Part shown: in pieces, positions 8,864-17,658 of the stretch | How the letters are laid out: each line of letters starts with the position of its first letter | Position numbering within the stretch: position 1 is the stretch's first letter | The notes under the pieces: generated by a model | Told to the model about the DNA's origin: nothing | The model's database searches: none | The model's input: the letters and a program-made list of their open reading frames with translations, nothing else | Source of the DNA: Ruminococcus sp. FMBCY1 | GTDB lineage: Bacteria > Bacillota > Clostridia > Oscillospirales > Acutalibacteraceae | DNA: 64,000 nt | Reading direction: 5' to 3' | NCBI RefSeq assembly: GCF_023921805.1 | Contig: NZ_CP074197.1 | Location: 930,001 to 994,000 of the forward strand | Position numbers and translations under genes: made by a program

Positions 8864-8896
8864 TAAAAAACAGGCGACAGCCTGAGCCATCGCCTG
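8864..8896 (-). terminator. Probable original terminator of the dockerin gene, now separated by the IS
   Basis: On the minus strand CAGGCGA (8890-8896) pairs with TCGCCTG (8871-8877) around a 12-nt loop and is followed by TTTTTTATAAA. If the 1.4-kb insertion sequence is removed, this hairpin lies about 20 bp beyond the stop of the dockerin gene at 10334. Confidence 0.65.
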
Positions 8897-8907
8897 AAAT
8901 TTAATAA

Positions 8908-8915
8908 ATTATTTT
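8908..8915. repeat. 8-bp target site duplication, left copy
   Basis: ATTATTTT directly before the left end of the insertion sequence. The identical ATTATTTT occurs at 10312-10319, right after its other end. Eight-base duplications are typical of ISL3-family insertion. Confidence 0.9.
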
Positions 8916-9040
8916 GGCTCTATAATAAATGTTGGGGTAACAAATAGATCCTACAAAAATAATTTTAAAAAAAGTAGAGCATATTTGTCTAAAATCCGTT
9001 AAAATGGAATTGACTAGAAACCAGAAACGGAGGAACAAAT

Positions 9041-10246
9041 ATGCTCTACAAATATTTTACCGAAAAACTCTTAGGATTGCAAGATGTTGATATAGAAAAA
9101 ATTGAAGAAATTGATAATTCAATCCATATTAACTGCCGGTTAAAACGAAAACCTCACAAATGTCCTTGCTGTGGCAATTTAACTGATAAGGTTCACGATT
9201 ATCGTGAACAGCCTATAAAGGATATTCCTGCCTTTGGCAAGCACATCTTTATTCATCTTTATAAGCGTCGATATCGTTGCTCCTGTGGCAAGCGTTTCCC
9301 TGAAAATGTCGATTTCCTCCCTCGTTATCATCGTATGACTAACAGATTGTCTTTGTATATCATTGACAAATTGAGAAATGAAGTTTCTTTTTCAAGCGTT
9401 GCAAGAGAGGTTAACCTCTCTGTAAGCTCCGTAATCAGGGTTTTTGATTTAGTTTCCTACGCTCCTAAAAAGCTCCCATCTGCTATTTCTATTGATGAAT
9501 TTAAAGGCAATACGAACAGTGAAAAGTATCAATGTATTCTCACCGATCCTGTCAACAAGGTTGTTTTGGACATTCTTCCAAAAAGATATGCGCATTTCCT
9601 AACTGAGTATTTTAACCATTTTGATAAGTCACAGCGTGACAAGGTTCAGTTTTTTGTCAGTGATATGTGGAAACCCTACTCTAATATTTCTTCTGTGTGG
9701 TTTAAAAATGCCTCACAGATTGTTGATAAATACCATTGGATACGGCAAGTTATCTGGGCTTTTGAGGCTGTTCGTAAGCAGGAACAAAAGAAATTCAGCA
9801 AATCTCATCGCAGATACTTCAAGCAATCAAGACAGCTTTTACTAAAAAGATTTGACCTCCTTTCTGACGAACAAAAACAACAGGTAAATGTTATGCTTTT
9901 TACTTCTCCAACTCTTTCTACTGCTCATTTTTACAAAGAGGATTTCCTTAAAATCCTTGATTGCAAAGACCGACAGTCTGCAAAAACAGCTTTTTCTGAT
10001 TGGATAAATTCTGCTTTAGACTGTGGTATTGCACAATTTGTAAAATGTGCTAACTCTATGCTCAATTGGCTTCCAGGTATTCTGAATTCTTTTTCTTCTG
10101 CTATCACCAACGGTTTTACCGAAGGCTGCAACAACAAGATTAAGGTACTTAAGCGTAATGCTTATGGTTACAGAAATTTTAAGCGTTTCCGTAACCGTAT
10201 TTTACATATGTTTTCTCACCAAATGCAAAAACAAGCGATAGCTTGA
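9041..10246 (+). CDS. ISL3 family transposase
   Basis: 401 residues, full length for ISL3 transposases. The N-terminal zinc-binding region has CPCCG (about residues 39-43) and a later CSCGKRF, then a helix-turn-helix (SSVAREVNLSVSSVIRVFD). The DDE catalytic domain starts at AISIDEFKG, with the central Asp in FFVSDMWKPY and the Glu in AITNGFTEGCNNKIKVLKR near the C-terminus, the classic ISL3 ending. ATG has GGAGG at good spacing (CGGAGGAACAAAT). All residues expected for activity appear present. The stop codon lies in the loop of a hairpin that likely ends transcription in both directions. Confidence 0.95.
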   Translation: MLYKYFTEKLLGLQDVDIEKIEEIDNSIHINCRLKRKPHKCPCCGNLTDKVHDYREQPIKDIPAFGKHIFIHLYKRRYRCSCGKRFPENVDFLPRYHRMTNRLSLYIIDKLRNEVSFSSVAREVNLSVSSVIRVFDLVSYAPKKLPSAISIDEFKGNTNSEKYQCILTDPVNKVVLDILPKRYAHFLTEYFNHFDKSQRDKVQFFVSDMWKPYSNISSVWFKNASQIVDKYHWIRQVIWAFEAVRKQEQKKFSKSHRRYFKQSRQLLLKRFDLLSDEQKQQVNVMLFTSPTLSTAHFYKEDFLKILDCKDRQSAKTAFSDWINSALDCGIAQFVKCANSMLNWLPGILNSFSSAITNGFTEGCNNKIKVLKRNAYGYRNFKRFRNRILHMFSHQMQKQAIA

Positions 10247-10261
10247 TTTACTATCGCTTGT
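10231..10261. terminator. Bidirectional hairpin terminator at the end of the transposase gene
   Basis: ACAAGCGATAG (10231-10241) pairs with CTATCGCTTGT (10251-10261). On the minus strand it is followed by TTTTGC, so it can stop transcripts entering from the dockerin gene. On the plus strand a looser T-rich stretch follows. Confidence 0.7.
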
Positions 10262-10311
10262 TCGTTTCAATTCTTCTTTTTCGGGTTTACCCCAACTATT
10301 GACATAGAGCC

Positions 10312-10319
10312 ATTATTTT
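10312..10319. repeat. 8-bp target site duplication, right copy
   Basis: ATTATTTT directly after the right inverted repeat, identical to 8908-8915. Confidence 0.9.
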
Positions 10320-10333
10320 ATTTAATCAGCAGA

Positions 10334-12091
10334 TTAAGCAATATTCTCAAGAACCTTGCCTGCATTGCCTGTTCCGTCAAAACCGCCTGCAACATACTTC
10401 TGGATAGCAGTTACATCAAGAACATTGATTTTGCCATTGCCGTCAACATCAGCAACTGCCTCATTAACAGTTACATCAGCATATTTAGCAATAAACATCT
10501 GGAGAGTTGTGACGTCGTTAGCATCAATCTTGCCGTCGCCGGTTACATCGCCAATATATGTCTTAGGTACAGTATCTGTAACAGTAACAGTTACAACTGC
10601 ACCTGTCTTTGTAGCATAGCTGAAGTTTGAAAGGTCAATTCTGAGTGTTACATCAGCAAGCTCATATGGTACATTTACAGTGATGTTCTGACCGTTGTAT
10701 ACAGCGTCAAATGCAACGCCGGATTCAGGTGTGAAGCCCTCTTCTGCACTGCCCCAGCTGTCAGCCCATGTGCCGTTAGCTGCGAACTTAACCTGGTAGT
10801 TGTCAAACTCAGGTACATTGTGATATGTAATCTCATAAACCTTGTCTGCAACCTGCTCCATCGCATTAGCTGTTGGATCCCAAGCTACGCCGTTTAACCA
10901 TGATTCATCATCAGGATCACCGTTACCAACAGCATTCATGCTTGTGATTTCAATATCTGTAACAAGCTTTACTGCATCGCCTGTTACTGTAATTTCGCTT
11001 GTTGATGGGTTGTATGTAACAGTAACATCACATGTATCTGTTACATCAAATGTTATATTATTGCCTGTAGCATCGCCAATCCAGTTCTGCTCGCCGTTAG
11101 CTGTATTCTCAGCAACTTTAACCTGGAGCTTTTCAGCAGGAGCAACTCCGCTAAATACCTTTGTATATGTACCGTCAGCATTCTTTGTCATTACATTTTC
11201 AGGAGCTTCTTCCGGGCTACCCTTCCATAAAACACCGCAAAGCTCTTCTGAACCTGCTACTACATATGTAGATTCAGCTTCAGGTGTAACGCCGAGGTAT
11301 TCAGCAATTTTTTCAGCAGATGCTGTGTTAGGATATGTTTCAGGATCAGCAAGCTCATCGGCATACTTAGATACATATAAATCGTAAACATCCTTAGGAG
11401 CTGCATTGATGAACTCGTTTGCACAAGTTTCCTGTACCTTTTCAGGAGTAAGGATAGAAGCATTCTTTACACCATAGTCATGGAGGAACTGAGCTACCAT
11501 TTCTTCAGCTGTGATACTTGTAGGAATGCTCTCGCCTACTACACGACCTGTTGATGTGATTTCGAGCTTAGGACCGTAAACAGCGGCATTAGCTTCGCTC
11601 TTCCAAACTGATCTATAGTCCTTTTTCTGTGAGTCTTGAGAGTTTTCGTATGTTTCGCCTGTAACAACAATTGTATCGCCGTAGCATGACTTGCCCATGG
11701 TTACATTACATGTCTGATAGCCCTTGTCGCCTACAATTGAGAAAATAGCTACATAATCCGCACCATCTTTAAGCGTTCTTTTATATTTTGCATCAATATC
11801 GTACGAATAGATGTTGCCACTGACATATTTACAAACCTCACCCTTTGTCTGCCATGACGTTTCCTTATAATCAGGATCCCCGGCAATTGCATATGTATGA
11901 GCGTAAACCTTAAGTGCACTTACATCTGTTTTTACTAAAGCGTCTGCCCAAATCTCGGTCGGAACTTCAAAATAAATTTTTGTGTCGGTTACATCTTCAG
12001 CTGCTGATACTGAAAAAGCGGTTACGGCAGATGTAGAAAATGCCATAAGTCCTGCAACTGTAAGACTGAGAACCTTATTTGTTTTTCTCAT
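10334..12091 (-). CDS. Secreted dockerin protein with X25-like starch-associated modules
   Basis: A 585-residue exported protein. A signal peptide covers about residues 1-30 (cut after SVSA). An N-terminal domain of unknown type (35-130) and a spacer follow. Two modules resemble the X25 domain of amylopullulanases (about 275-375, GVLWKGSPEEAPENVM onward, and about 380-490, containing FAANGTWADSWGS). A type I dockerin (about 513-570) ends it, with two calcium loops: GDVTGDGKIDANDV and ADVDGNGKINVLDV. No catalytic domain is seen, so it is probably a non-catalytic, glucan-binding amylosome part docking to a cohesin. GGAGG precedes ATG. It has its own promoter, and an insertion sequence sits right after its stop. 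Confidence 0.85.
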   Translation of the reverse strand: MRKTNKVLSLTVAGLMAFSTSAVTAFSVSAAEDVTDTKIYFEVPTEIWADALVKTDVSALKVYAHTYAIAGDPDYKETSWQTKGEVCKYVSGNIYSYDIDAKYKRTLKDGADYVAIFSIVGDKGYQTCNVTMGKSCYGDTIVVTGETYENSQDSQKKDYRSVWKSEANAAVYGPKLEITSTGRVVGESIPTSITAEEMVAQFLHDYGVKNASILTPEKVQETCANEFINAAPKDVYDLYVSKYADELADPETYPNTASAEKIAEYLGVTPEAESTYVVAGSEELCGVLWKGSPEEAPENVMTKNADGTYTKVFSGVAPAEKLQVKVAENTANGEQNWIGDATGNNITFDVTDTCDVTVTYNPSTSEITVTGDAVKLVTDIEITSMNAVGNGDPDDESWLNGVAWDPTANAMEQVADKVYEITYHNVPEFDNYQVKFAANGTWADSWGSAEEGFTPESGVAFDAVYNGQNITVNVPYELADVTLRIDLSNFSYATKTGAVVTVTVTDTVPKTYIGDVTGDGKIDANDVTTLQMFIAKYADVTVNEAVADVDGNGKINVLDVTAIQKYVAGGFDGTGNAGKVLENIA

Positions 12092-12111
12092 TGGAAAATC
12101 CTCCTTTTATT

Positions 12112-12129
12112 TACTCAAATTTGTGAGTA
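12112..12129. promoter_or_regulatory. Dyad in the leader of the dockerin gene (possible operator)
   Basis: TACTCA (12112-12117) and TGAGTA (12124-12129) form a perfect inverted repeat with a 6-bp centre. It lies just downstream of the -10 box at 12135-12140, a usual place for a repressor site. No regulator is known from the sequence. Confidence 0.35.
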
Positions 12130-12134
12130 TAATT

Positions 12135-12163
12135 ATTATACACTATTTTTTAAAGAAATGCAA
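12135..12163 (-). promoter_or_regulatory. Sigma-A promoter of the X25/dockerin gene
   Basis: On the minus strand: TTGCAT (12163-12158), a 17-bp spacer and a perfect TATAAT (12140-12135). It lies about 45 bp before the ATG. Confidence 0.8.
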
Positions 12164-12249
12164 GGTATTTTATATAAATTAATAAATTTTTTATCAAAAT
12201 TTTAACAACTATTTTAACAACTAAATAAAAGTATATTACCACATTTTAA

Positions 12250-12278
12250 TTGACATAAGCGGCAGTTTGTAGTATTAT
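12250..12278 (+). promoter_or_regulatory. Sigma-A promoter of glyS
   Basis: Perfect -35 TTGACA (12250-12255), 17-bp spacer, TATTAT (12273-12278). The leader to the ATG at 12336 is about 50 nt, too short for a T-box. Confidence 0.8.
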
Positions 12279-12335
12279 TTAATAGTATAATTTTATGTAT
12301 ATGATTTTGTAAATATTTGAAATGAGGTTACAGAT

Positions 12336-13712
12336 ATGGACAATTCAAAAAAGACTATGGACAAAATTGTTGCTCTTTGTAAAGGCAGAGGCTTTGTATA
12401 TCCGGGTTCGGAAATATACGGCGGACTTGCAAACACATGGGACTACGGCCCACTCGGTATGGCTCTCAAGAATAATATCAAGCAGGCTTGGCTTAAAAAG
12501 TTTGTTCAGGAAAACAAGTATAATGTAGGGCTTGACTCTGCAATTCTTATGAATCCGCAGACATGGGTAGCTTCGGGTCACCTCGGCGGTTTCTCTGACC
12601 CGCTTATGGATTGTAAGGAATGTAAAACCCGTCACCGTGCAGACAACCTTATCGAAGATTTTGACGGTACAAATGTAAGCGGCTGGTCAAACGAGAAAAT
12701 GACTGAATATATTAAAGAAAAGCAAATTCCTTGCCCACAGTGCGGTAAGCACAACTTTACAGACATCCGTCAGTTCAACCTTATGTTTAAAACATTCCAG
12801 GGTGTTACAGAGGACAGCAAAAACGAAATTTATCTTCGTCCGGAAACTGCACAGGGTATTTTCGTAAACTTTGCAAACATTCAGAGAACAAGCCGTAAGA
12901 AAGTACCTTTCGGCGTTGCGCAGATCGGTAAGTCTTTCAGAAACGAGATTACACCGGGCAACTTTATTTTCCGTGTTCGTGAATTTGAGCAGATGGAACT
13001 TGAGTTCTTCTGCAAGCCGGGTACAGACCTTGAGTGGTTTGAATACTGGAGAGGTTTCTGCCGTGACTGGCTCTACTCACTTGGTATGAAAGCCGAAAAC
13101 TTAAGACTTCGTGACCATGCAAAAGAAGAGCTTTGCTTCTATTCAAAAGCTACTACAGACTTTGAATACCTCTTCCCATTCGGTTGGGGCGAACTTTGGG
13201 GCGTTGCTGACAGAACCGACTATGACCTTACACAGCATATGAAGACAAGCGGCAAGTCACTTGAATACTTTGACCCACAGACAAATGAAAAGTACATTCC
13301 ATATGTAATTGAACCGTCACTCGGTGTTGAGCGTCTGTTCCTTGCAATTGTGGTTGAGGCTTACGATGAAGAAGTTATCGACGAGAAAGACACAAGAGTT
13401 GTTCTCCACCTCCACCCTGCACTTGCACCGTTCAAGGCAACTGTTCTTCCTCTTTCTAAAAAGCTCAACGATAAAGCACAGGAAGTTTATGATATGCTTG
13501 CCAAAGACTTTATGGTTGATTACGATGATGCAGGTTCAATCGGTAAGCGTTACAGAAGACAGGACGAAATCGGTACACCGTTCTGCATCACATATGACTT
13601 TGAATCAGTTGATGACGGCTGCGTGACAGTCCGTGATCGTGACACAATGGCTCAAGAAAGAGTTGCTATCGACAAACTTAACGAGTACATTTCAGAAAAA
13701 ATTAAATTCTGA
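12336..13712 (+). CDS. glyS: Glycyl-tRNA synthetase, single-chain type
   Basis: 458 residues, the single-chain (alpha2, eukaryote-like) glycyl-tRNA synthetase that charges tRNA-Gly. Class II motifs are visible: the N-terminal [16 protein letters not shown], motif 2 ([21 protein letters not shown]), and motif 3 ([13 protein letters not shown]). A zinc-site-like pair of CxxC groups is present (CKECKT and CPQCGK). The C-terminal anticodon-binding domain contains [17 protein letters not shown] follows GAGG. It is transcribed alone between its own promoter and a bidirectional terminator, divergent from the dockerin gene. Confidence 0.96.
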   Translation: MDNSKKTMDKIVALCKGRGFVYPGSEIYGGLANTWDYGPLGMALKNNIKQAWLKKFVQENKYNVGLDSAILMNPQTWVASGHLGGFSDPLMDCKECKTRHRADNLIEDFDGTNVSGWSNEKMTEYIKEKQIPCPQCGKHNFTDIRQFNLMFKTFQGVTEDSKNEIYLRPETAQGIFVNFANIQRTSRKKVPFGVAQIGKSFRNEITPGNFIFRVREFEQMELEFFCKPGTDLEWFEYWRGFCRDWLYSLGMKAENLRLRDHAKEELCFYSKATTDFEYLFPFGWGELWGVADRTDYDLTQHMKTSGKSLEYFDPQTNEKYIPYVIEPSLGVERLFLAIVVEAYDEEVIDEKDTRVVLHLHPALAPFKATVLPLSKKLNDKAQEVYDMLAKDFMVDYDDAGSIGKRYRRQDEIGTPFCITYDFESVDDGCVTVRDRDTMAQERVAIDKLNEYISEKIKF

Positions 13713-13742
13713 TTTTCTTAGCAAACAAGATCAAATAAAAAA

Positions 13743-13786
13743 ACGACTGCATTATAACCGAAAGGTAGAAATGCAGTCGTTTTTTT
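13743..13786. terminator. Bidirectional terminator between glyS and the Clp ATPase gene
   Basis: ACGACTGCAT (13743-13752) pairs with ATGCAGTCGT (13771-13780), with A-runs before and TTTTTTT after, so it can serve both convergent genes. Confidence 0.85.
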
Positions 13787-13837
13787 ATTTAGGCTGTTTT
13801 TTACAGCTCCTTTAATTATTAACTATAAATAAATTTA

Positions 13838-16183
13838 TTAAACCGACTCAAGTTTAATGCTTTCGCCGTCAGATGTAATATTAATTGCTGAAAGCGATGC
13901 CGAGCCTGCCTCTATCATTGCGTTGGCAATCTTTTCTTCTACTTCTCTTCTGATAGTATTTCTAAGATCTCTTGCACCACTGCTGCCGTTGCAAGATTTT
14001 TTTGCAAGGTACTCGCAAGCCTTTTCATCAAAGCTAAACTTGATGTGCTTTTCTTCCATTGTAGGAACATACTCTGAAAGCATAAGGTTGGCTATCTTTA
14101 CAAAATCATCTTCCTTAAGGCTGTTAAATACAATGATTTCATCAACACGGGCAATAAACTCTGGGCGAAGAAACTCTGAAAGAGCCTTCATTACCTTTTC
14201 TTTAGACGCCTCTTCCGATGACTTACCGAAGCCGAGAGCATTCTCTTTATTTGCCGAACCTGCATTAGAAGTCATTACAATTACAGTATTCTCAAAGTTT
14301 ACTGCTCTGCCGTGCGCGTCTGTAACTTTACCTTCATCGAGAATCTGAAGAAGAATGTTGAGTACATCAGGATGTGCTTTTTCGATTTCATCGAAAAGAA
14401 GTACGGAGTACGGTCTGCGTCTTACTTTTTCCGTAACCTGTCCTGCCTCATCATAACCTACATATCCCGGAGGTGAACCGATAATCTTAGACACGGAGTG
14501 TTTCTCCATAAATTCCGACATATCAAGTCGTATGAGAGTTTCGGGAGTATCGAAAAGTTCCTGACTGAGTACCTTTACAAGTTCGGTTTTACCGACGCCT
14601 GTAGGACCTACGAAAATAAACGATGCAGGTCTGCGTCTTGGAGAAATCTGCACTCTGCTGCGTTTAATTGCAGATGCGAGAACTTCCACCGCCTCGTCCT
14701 GACCGATAATTTTCTTTTTAAGAGCATCTTCAATACCTGCAAGTTTAGCAAGTTCGTTTTCTCTGATTCTTGATGCAGGGATACCTGTCCACAATTCGAT
14801 TACTGTAGCAATATCTTCTTCTGTAACCTTAGAAACAAGGGTTTCAGGGTCAATTTTTGAAAGTTCAGAATCAACTCTTGCAAGAGCGGTATTTACATTT
14901 GCAAGTTTTTCGTAGTCGATTTCATCAGCAGTGGAGATTGCCTCTTTCTGCAAATTAAGTTTTTGCTGTTCGTCAATAAGTTTGTCGTGTTTTTCCATAT
15001 TTTTATTACGGAGAGCGGCACACGCACAGCTTTCGTCAAGAAGGTCGATTGCTTTATCAGGTAGAAATCTGTCTGTAATGTATCTCTCTGAAAGCACAAC
15101 AGTCTTGCGTACAATTTCATTATCAACAGTAACGTGGTGATGCTGTTCATAATATCCTTTTACGCCTGCAATAATGTCAACAGTCTGCGCAATAGTAGGC
15201 TCGCCTACCTTTACAGGCTGGAAACGCCTCTCAAGCGCAGAGTCTTTTTCAATATATTTTCTGTATTCGTTAAATGTGGTTGCACCGATAACCTGAACCT
15301 CGCCTCTTGAAAGTGCGGGTTTAAGAATATTGGCAGCATTCATTGTTCCCTCATTATCACCTGTACCGACAAGTGTATGTACTTCATCAATGAAAAGAAT
15401 AATATTTCCGTTTTCCTTAACCTCGGCAACAAGTCCTTTAATACGGCTTTCAAACTGTCCTCTGAACTGTGTTCCCGCAACAAGTGAAGCAAGGTCAAGA
15501 AGATGAATTTCTTTATTCTTAAGGCGCTGCGGAACATTGCCGTCTGCAATTCTTAAAGCAAGCCCCTCTGCAATCGCTGTTTTACCTACACCCGGCTCAC
15601 CGATGAGACAAGGGTTATTCTTTGTACGGCGTGAAAGAATCTGAATAACACGCTCAATTTCTTTATCTCTGCCGACAATATTGTCAATTTTGCCCTCTCT
15701 TGCCTTTCTGGTAAGATCCTCACAATAAAGGTTGAGGTGTTTTCTGTTTTTATCTTTTTTCTCTTTCTTTTTGCCACCGCTCTTAGCGGAACCGTCGGTA
15801 TTGTTTTCACCGTTTTTAGCACCGAAAATATTATTGAAGAAAGCCGGGAATGTCGGTGCGCCGTGTGAGAAATCATCGTCCTCACTGCCTCCGTCTTCGC
15901 CTAACTCGCCCATACTTTCAGCAAGGTTGTCTGCACCAAGCTGCTGCATAAGTTGAGAAAGGTCGCCGTTTTCACCCATATTCTCCATAAGGGAATCCAT
16001 CTGATCCTGCACATTTTCAAGATCATCATCTGAAATTCCCATCTTATTTATTAAGTCCTCAACAGGCTTTATGCCAAGCTCTTTTGCACAAGTAAGGCAA
16101 TAACCCTTTGTGGCTTCATCCTGTGGATTGTTTGTTGAAACAAAAACGACAGCAGGTCGTTTTCCGCATCTGCTACAAAGCAT
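13838..16183 (-). CDS. ClpE/ClpC-type AAA+ protease ATPase with N-terminal zinc finger
   Basis: 781 residues. A Cys4 zinc finger (C3, C6, C29, C32) opens the protein, as in ClpE. An acidic, Met/Asn-rich linker (about 50-125) and a Lys-rich stretch follow, then the first AAA+ domain (Walker [19 protein letters not shown]), a short coiled middle region, and the second AAA+ domain ([22 protein letters not shown]) with a C-terminal D2-small region. Such unfoldases feed damaged proteins to ClpP. No obvious Clp_N double repeat is present, which favours ClpE over ClpC. A sigma-A promoter lies at 16280-16308; I saw no clear CtsR box. It is monocistronic. Confidence 0.88.
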   Translation of the reverse strand: MLCSRCGKRPAVVFVSTNNPQDEATKGYCLTCAKELGIKPVEDLINKMGISDDDLENVQDQMDSLMENMGENGDLSQLMQQLGADNLAESMGELGEDGGSEDDDFSHGAPTFPAFFNNIFGAKNGENNTDGSAKSGGKKKEKKDKNRKHLNLYCEDLTRKAREGKIDNIVGRDKEIERVIQILSRRTKNNPCLIGEPGVGKTAIAEGLALRIADGNVPQRLKNKEIHLLDLASLVAGTQFRGQFESRIKGLVAEVKENGNIILFIDEVHTLVGTGDNEGTMNAANILKPALSRGEVQVIGATTFNEYRKYIEKDSALERRFQPVKVGEPTIAQTVDIIAGVKGYYEQHHHVTVDNEIVRKTVVLSERYITDRFLPDKAIDLLDESCACAALRNKNMEKHDKLIDEQQKLNLQKEAISTADEIDYEKLANVNTALARVDSELSKIDPETLVSKVTEEDIATVIELWTGIPASRIRENELAKLAGIEDALKKKIIGQDEAVEVLASAIKRSRVQISPRRRPASFIFVGPTGVGKTELVKVLSQELFDTPETLIRLDMSEFMEKHSVSKIIGSPPGYVGYDEAGQVTEKVRRRPYSVLLFDEIEKAHPDVLNILLQILDEGKVTDAHGRAVNFENTVIVMTSNAGSANKENALGFGKSSEEASKEKVMKALSEFLRPEFIARVDEIIVFNSLKEDDFVKIANLMLSEYVPTMEEKHIKFSFDEKACEYLAKKSCNGSSGARDLRNTIRREVEEKIANAMIEAGSASLSAINITSDGESIKLESV

Positions 16184-16279
16184 AGTCTGCTCCTTTATAC
16201 ATAAATTATTTAAGCGATAAACAATACCGCAAGTTTAAACATCGTTAAAATTAAACACTATTTAAATCTGTTACCATAT

Positions 16280-16308
16280 ATAATATATCATAACAGAAAA
16301 TTTTGCAA
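16280..16308 (-). promoter_or_regulatory. Sigma-A promoter of the Clp ATPase gene
   Basis: Minus strand: TTGCAA (16308-16303), 17-bp spacer, TATTAT (16285-16280), about 95 bp before the ATG. The leader shows no recognisable CtsR (GGTCAAA repeat) or CIRCE element. Confidence 0.65.
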
Positions 16309-16350
16309 TTCTTTTTTGTCGTTTTTTCTAAATTTTTTAGTAAAATGAGA

Positions 16351-16959
16351 TTATTGTTTGCTTTTTTCTTTCTTTTTTGCCTTGTCCTCTTTTATAAGTG
16401 CCATATAAATCTTAGCATATCTGTAAAGAGCGTAAAGCATAACAACAGCTGTAATCGAAAGTAAAATATCGTCTATTAACAAATTTTCGTAATTTATAAC
16501 CGCCTTTAAAAAGACTATTATACATACAGCAAAATAAAAAACTATTGTTGCAAGTTTACCAAACCATTCGGCGGCAGGAGGAGTTATTTTCCTTTTTAAA
16601 AGAGAAACACCGCCAATCAGCATTGCCACATCTTTTGCTATTAAGACTACAAGAATCGGTATTACATTAGGCGCATAAAAAGCCATACAAAACATAACCG
16701 AAATTAAAGTAATTTTATCCGCAATAGGATCAAGCAGCTTTCCGAGTTGAGTTACCTGATTTAATTTTCTTGCAAAAAATCCGTCAAGACAATCCGAAAT
16801 ACCCGACAAACCAATACATATTGCTGACTCCAAATATTTTTCATTTAAAAACAAAATAACAAACGGTACGACAAGTGCAAATCTCAAATATGTAAGTATG
16901 TTCGGTACTGTCCATAAATCTGATTTTTGCTTAATTATCTTTTTATTTTCGTTGTCCAT
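16351..16959 (-). CDS. pgsA: CDP-diacylglycerol-glycerol-3-phosphate 3-phosphatidyltransferase
   Basis: 202 residues with five or so membrane helices. The CDP-alcohol phosphotransferase signature is complete: DCLDGFFARK followed by GKLLDPIADK (the D-x2-DG-x2-AR-x8-G-x3-D-x3-D pattern). It makes phosphatidylglycerol phosphate in the membrane. I chose ATG at 16959, because AGGGG lies 7 bp ahead; the ATG at 16965 is only 1 bp from it. The tail is Lys-rich. It is the last gene of the long run that starts at ruvC, 21 bp after cvpA. Confidence 0.92.
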   Translation of the reverse strand: MDNENKKIIKQKSDLWTVPNILTYLRFALVVPFVILFLNEKYLESAICIGLSGISDCLDGFFARKLNQVTQLGKLLDPIADKITLISVMFCMAFYAPNVIPILVVLIAKDVAMLIGGVSLLKRKITPPAAEWFGKLATIVFYFAVCIIVFLKAVINYENLLIDDILLSITAVVMLYALYRYAKIYMALIKEDKAKKKEKSKQ

Positions 16960-16980
16960 TTTCATTCCCCTTTATTATAT

Positions 16981-17646
16981 TCAGCGTTTGAAAATTGAAA
17001 AAGCAACTCCGCTTATTCCCTCATTGAGCACAGCGGTTGAATTTGTAAAGTCCATTATTACCGCAAGCACTGCAAGGCATATTAAAGCAACAACTATACC
17101 CTCGGCAGCACCGAAAACACCGCCGAGCACTCTGTTAATCGGACTTATTACAGGTAATTCAAATAATTTATTTACAAGTTTAATAATCAATTTAAAAATA
17201 ATTATCAAAAGTATAAATAATATTATTGCAATAAAAAATGAGAATATACCCGTTACAATAGGTTTTACAAAATTATCGGTAACCTGAACGGCTGTAAGTT
17301 TAGCTGTTGATGCCGTTCCCACAAAGCAATCTACAAGTCTTTGTTCATCAAAATTAAACAGGTTGCAGAAAAAAGAAACTACAGAAGACACCCATCCCGG
17401 CAAATCGCCGAGTGCACTGTTTACGGAAATTTCTGTATTTGTTACCGCATTGTTGAGGTTTGCTATTAAATCATTTCTGACGAAAGAATTAAAAATCCAG
17501 TCCGATATTACACCCGAAAGCAAATTTGAGAGTATAGCCGAAGCTACAACCGCAGCTATATTCATAATTGCTCTTGCAAAACCTCTGATTGCTCCGCTGA
17601 TAATAAAGATAATTATAACAGCAAGAAAAATTATGTCAAGTATCAT
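16981..17646 (-). CDS. CvpA family membrane protein
   Basis: 221 residues with four hydrophobic helices. The N-terminus (DIIFLAVIIIFIISGAIRGF) is the classic CvpA/colicin V production helix, and a second helix pair surrounds residues 110-190. CvpA-like proteins are widespread inner-membrane proteins of uncertain role, linked in Enterobacteria to colicin V export and envelope stress. GAGGGGAATTT precedes ATG. The gene sits 12 bp after the DUF5711 gene and 21 bp before pgsA. Confidence 0.82.
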   Translation of the reverse strand: MILDIIFLAVIIIFIISGAIRGFARAIMNIAAVVASAILSNLLSGVISDWIFNSFVRNDLIANLNNAVTNTEISVNSALGDLPGWVSSVVSFFCNLFNFDEQRLVDCFVGTASTAKLTAVQVTDNFVKPIVTGIFSFFIAIILFILLIIIFKLIIKLVNKLFELPVISPINRVLGGVFGAAEGIVVALICLAVLAVIMDFTNSTAVLNEGISGVAFSIFKR

Positions 17647-17658
17647 AAATTCCCCTCT

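Larger units (their letters stand above)
8916..10311 (+). mobile_element. Intact ISL3-family insertion sequence, 1396 bp
   Basis: Imperfect terminal inverted repeats are visible: the left end begins GGCTCTATAATAAATGTTGG (8916 on) and the inward reading of the right end is GGCTCTATGTCAATAGTTGG (from 10311). Both continue with GGTAA. The element carries one transposase gene and is flanked by perfect 8-bp duplications (ATTATTTT). Intact ends, an open transposase frame and exact duplications point to a recent insertion. It lies between the dockerin gene (10334-12091) and that gene's probable terminator (8864-8896). Confidence 0.93.

Noticed and set aside
10320..10400. Dockerin gene truncated by the insertion sequence
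   Set aside because: The frame stops at 10334, outside the duplication, after two full dockerin repeats and a normal short tail.
12279..12335. T-box riboswitch before glyS
   Set aside because: The leader from the promoter to the ATG is only about 50 nt, with no specifier loop, no TGGNACC-type T-box sequence and no terminator.
13857..14348. 163-residue plus-strand ORF opposite the Clp ATPase
   Set aside because: It is the antisense frame of a strongly conserved gene, with low-complexity Ser/Leu content and no ribosome site.
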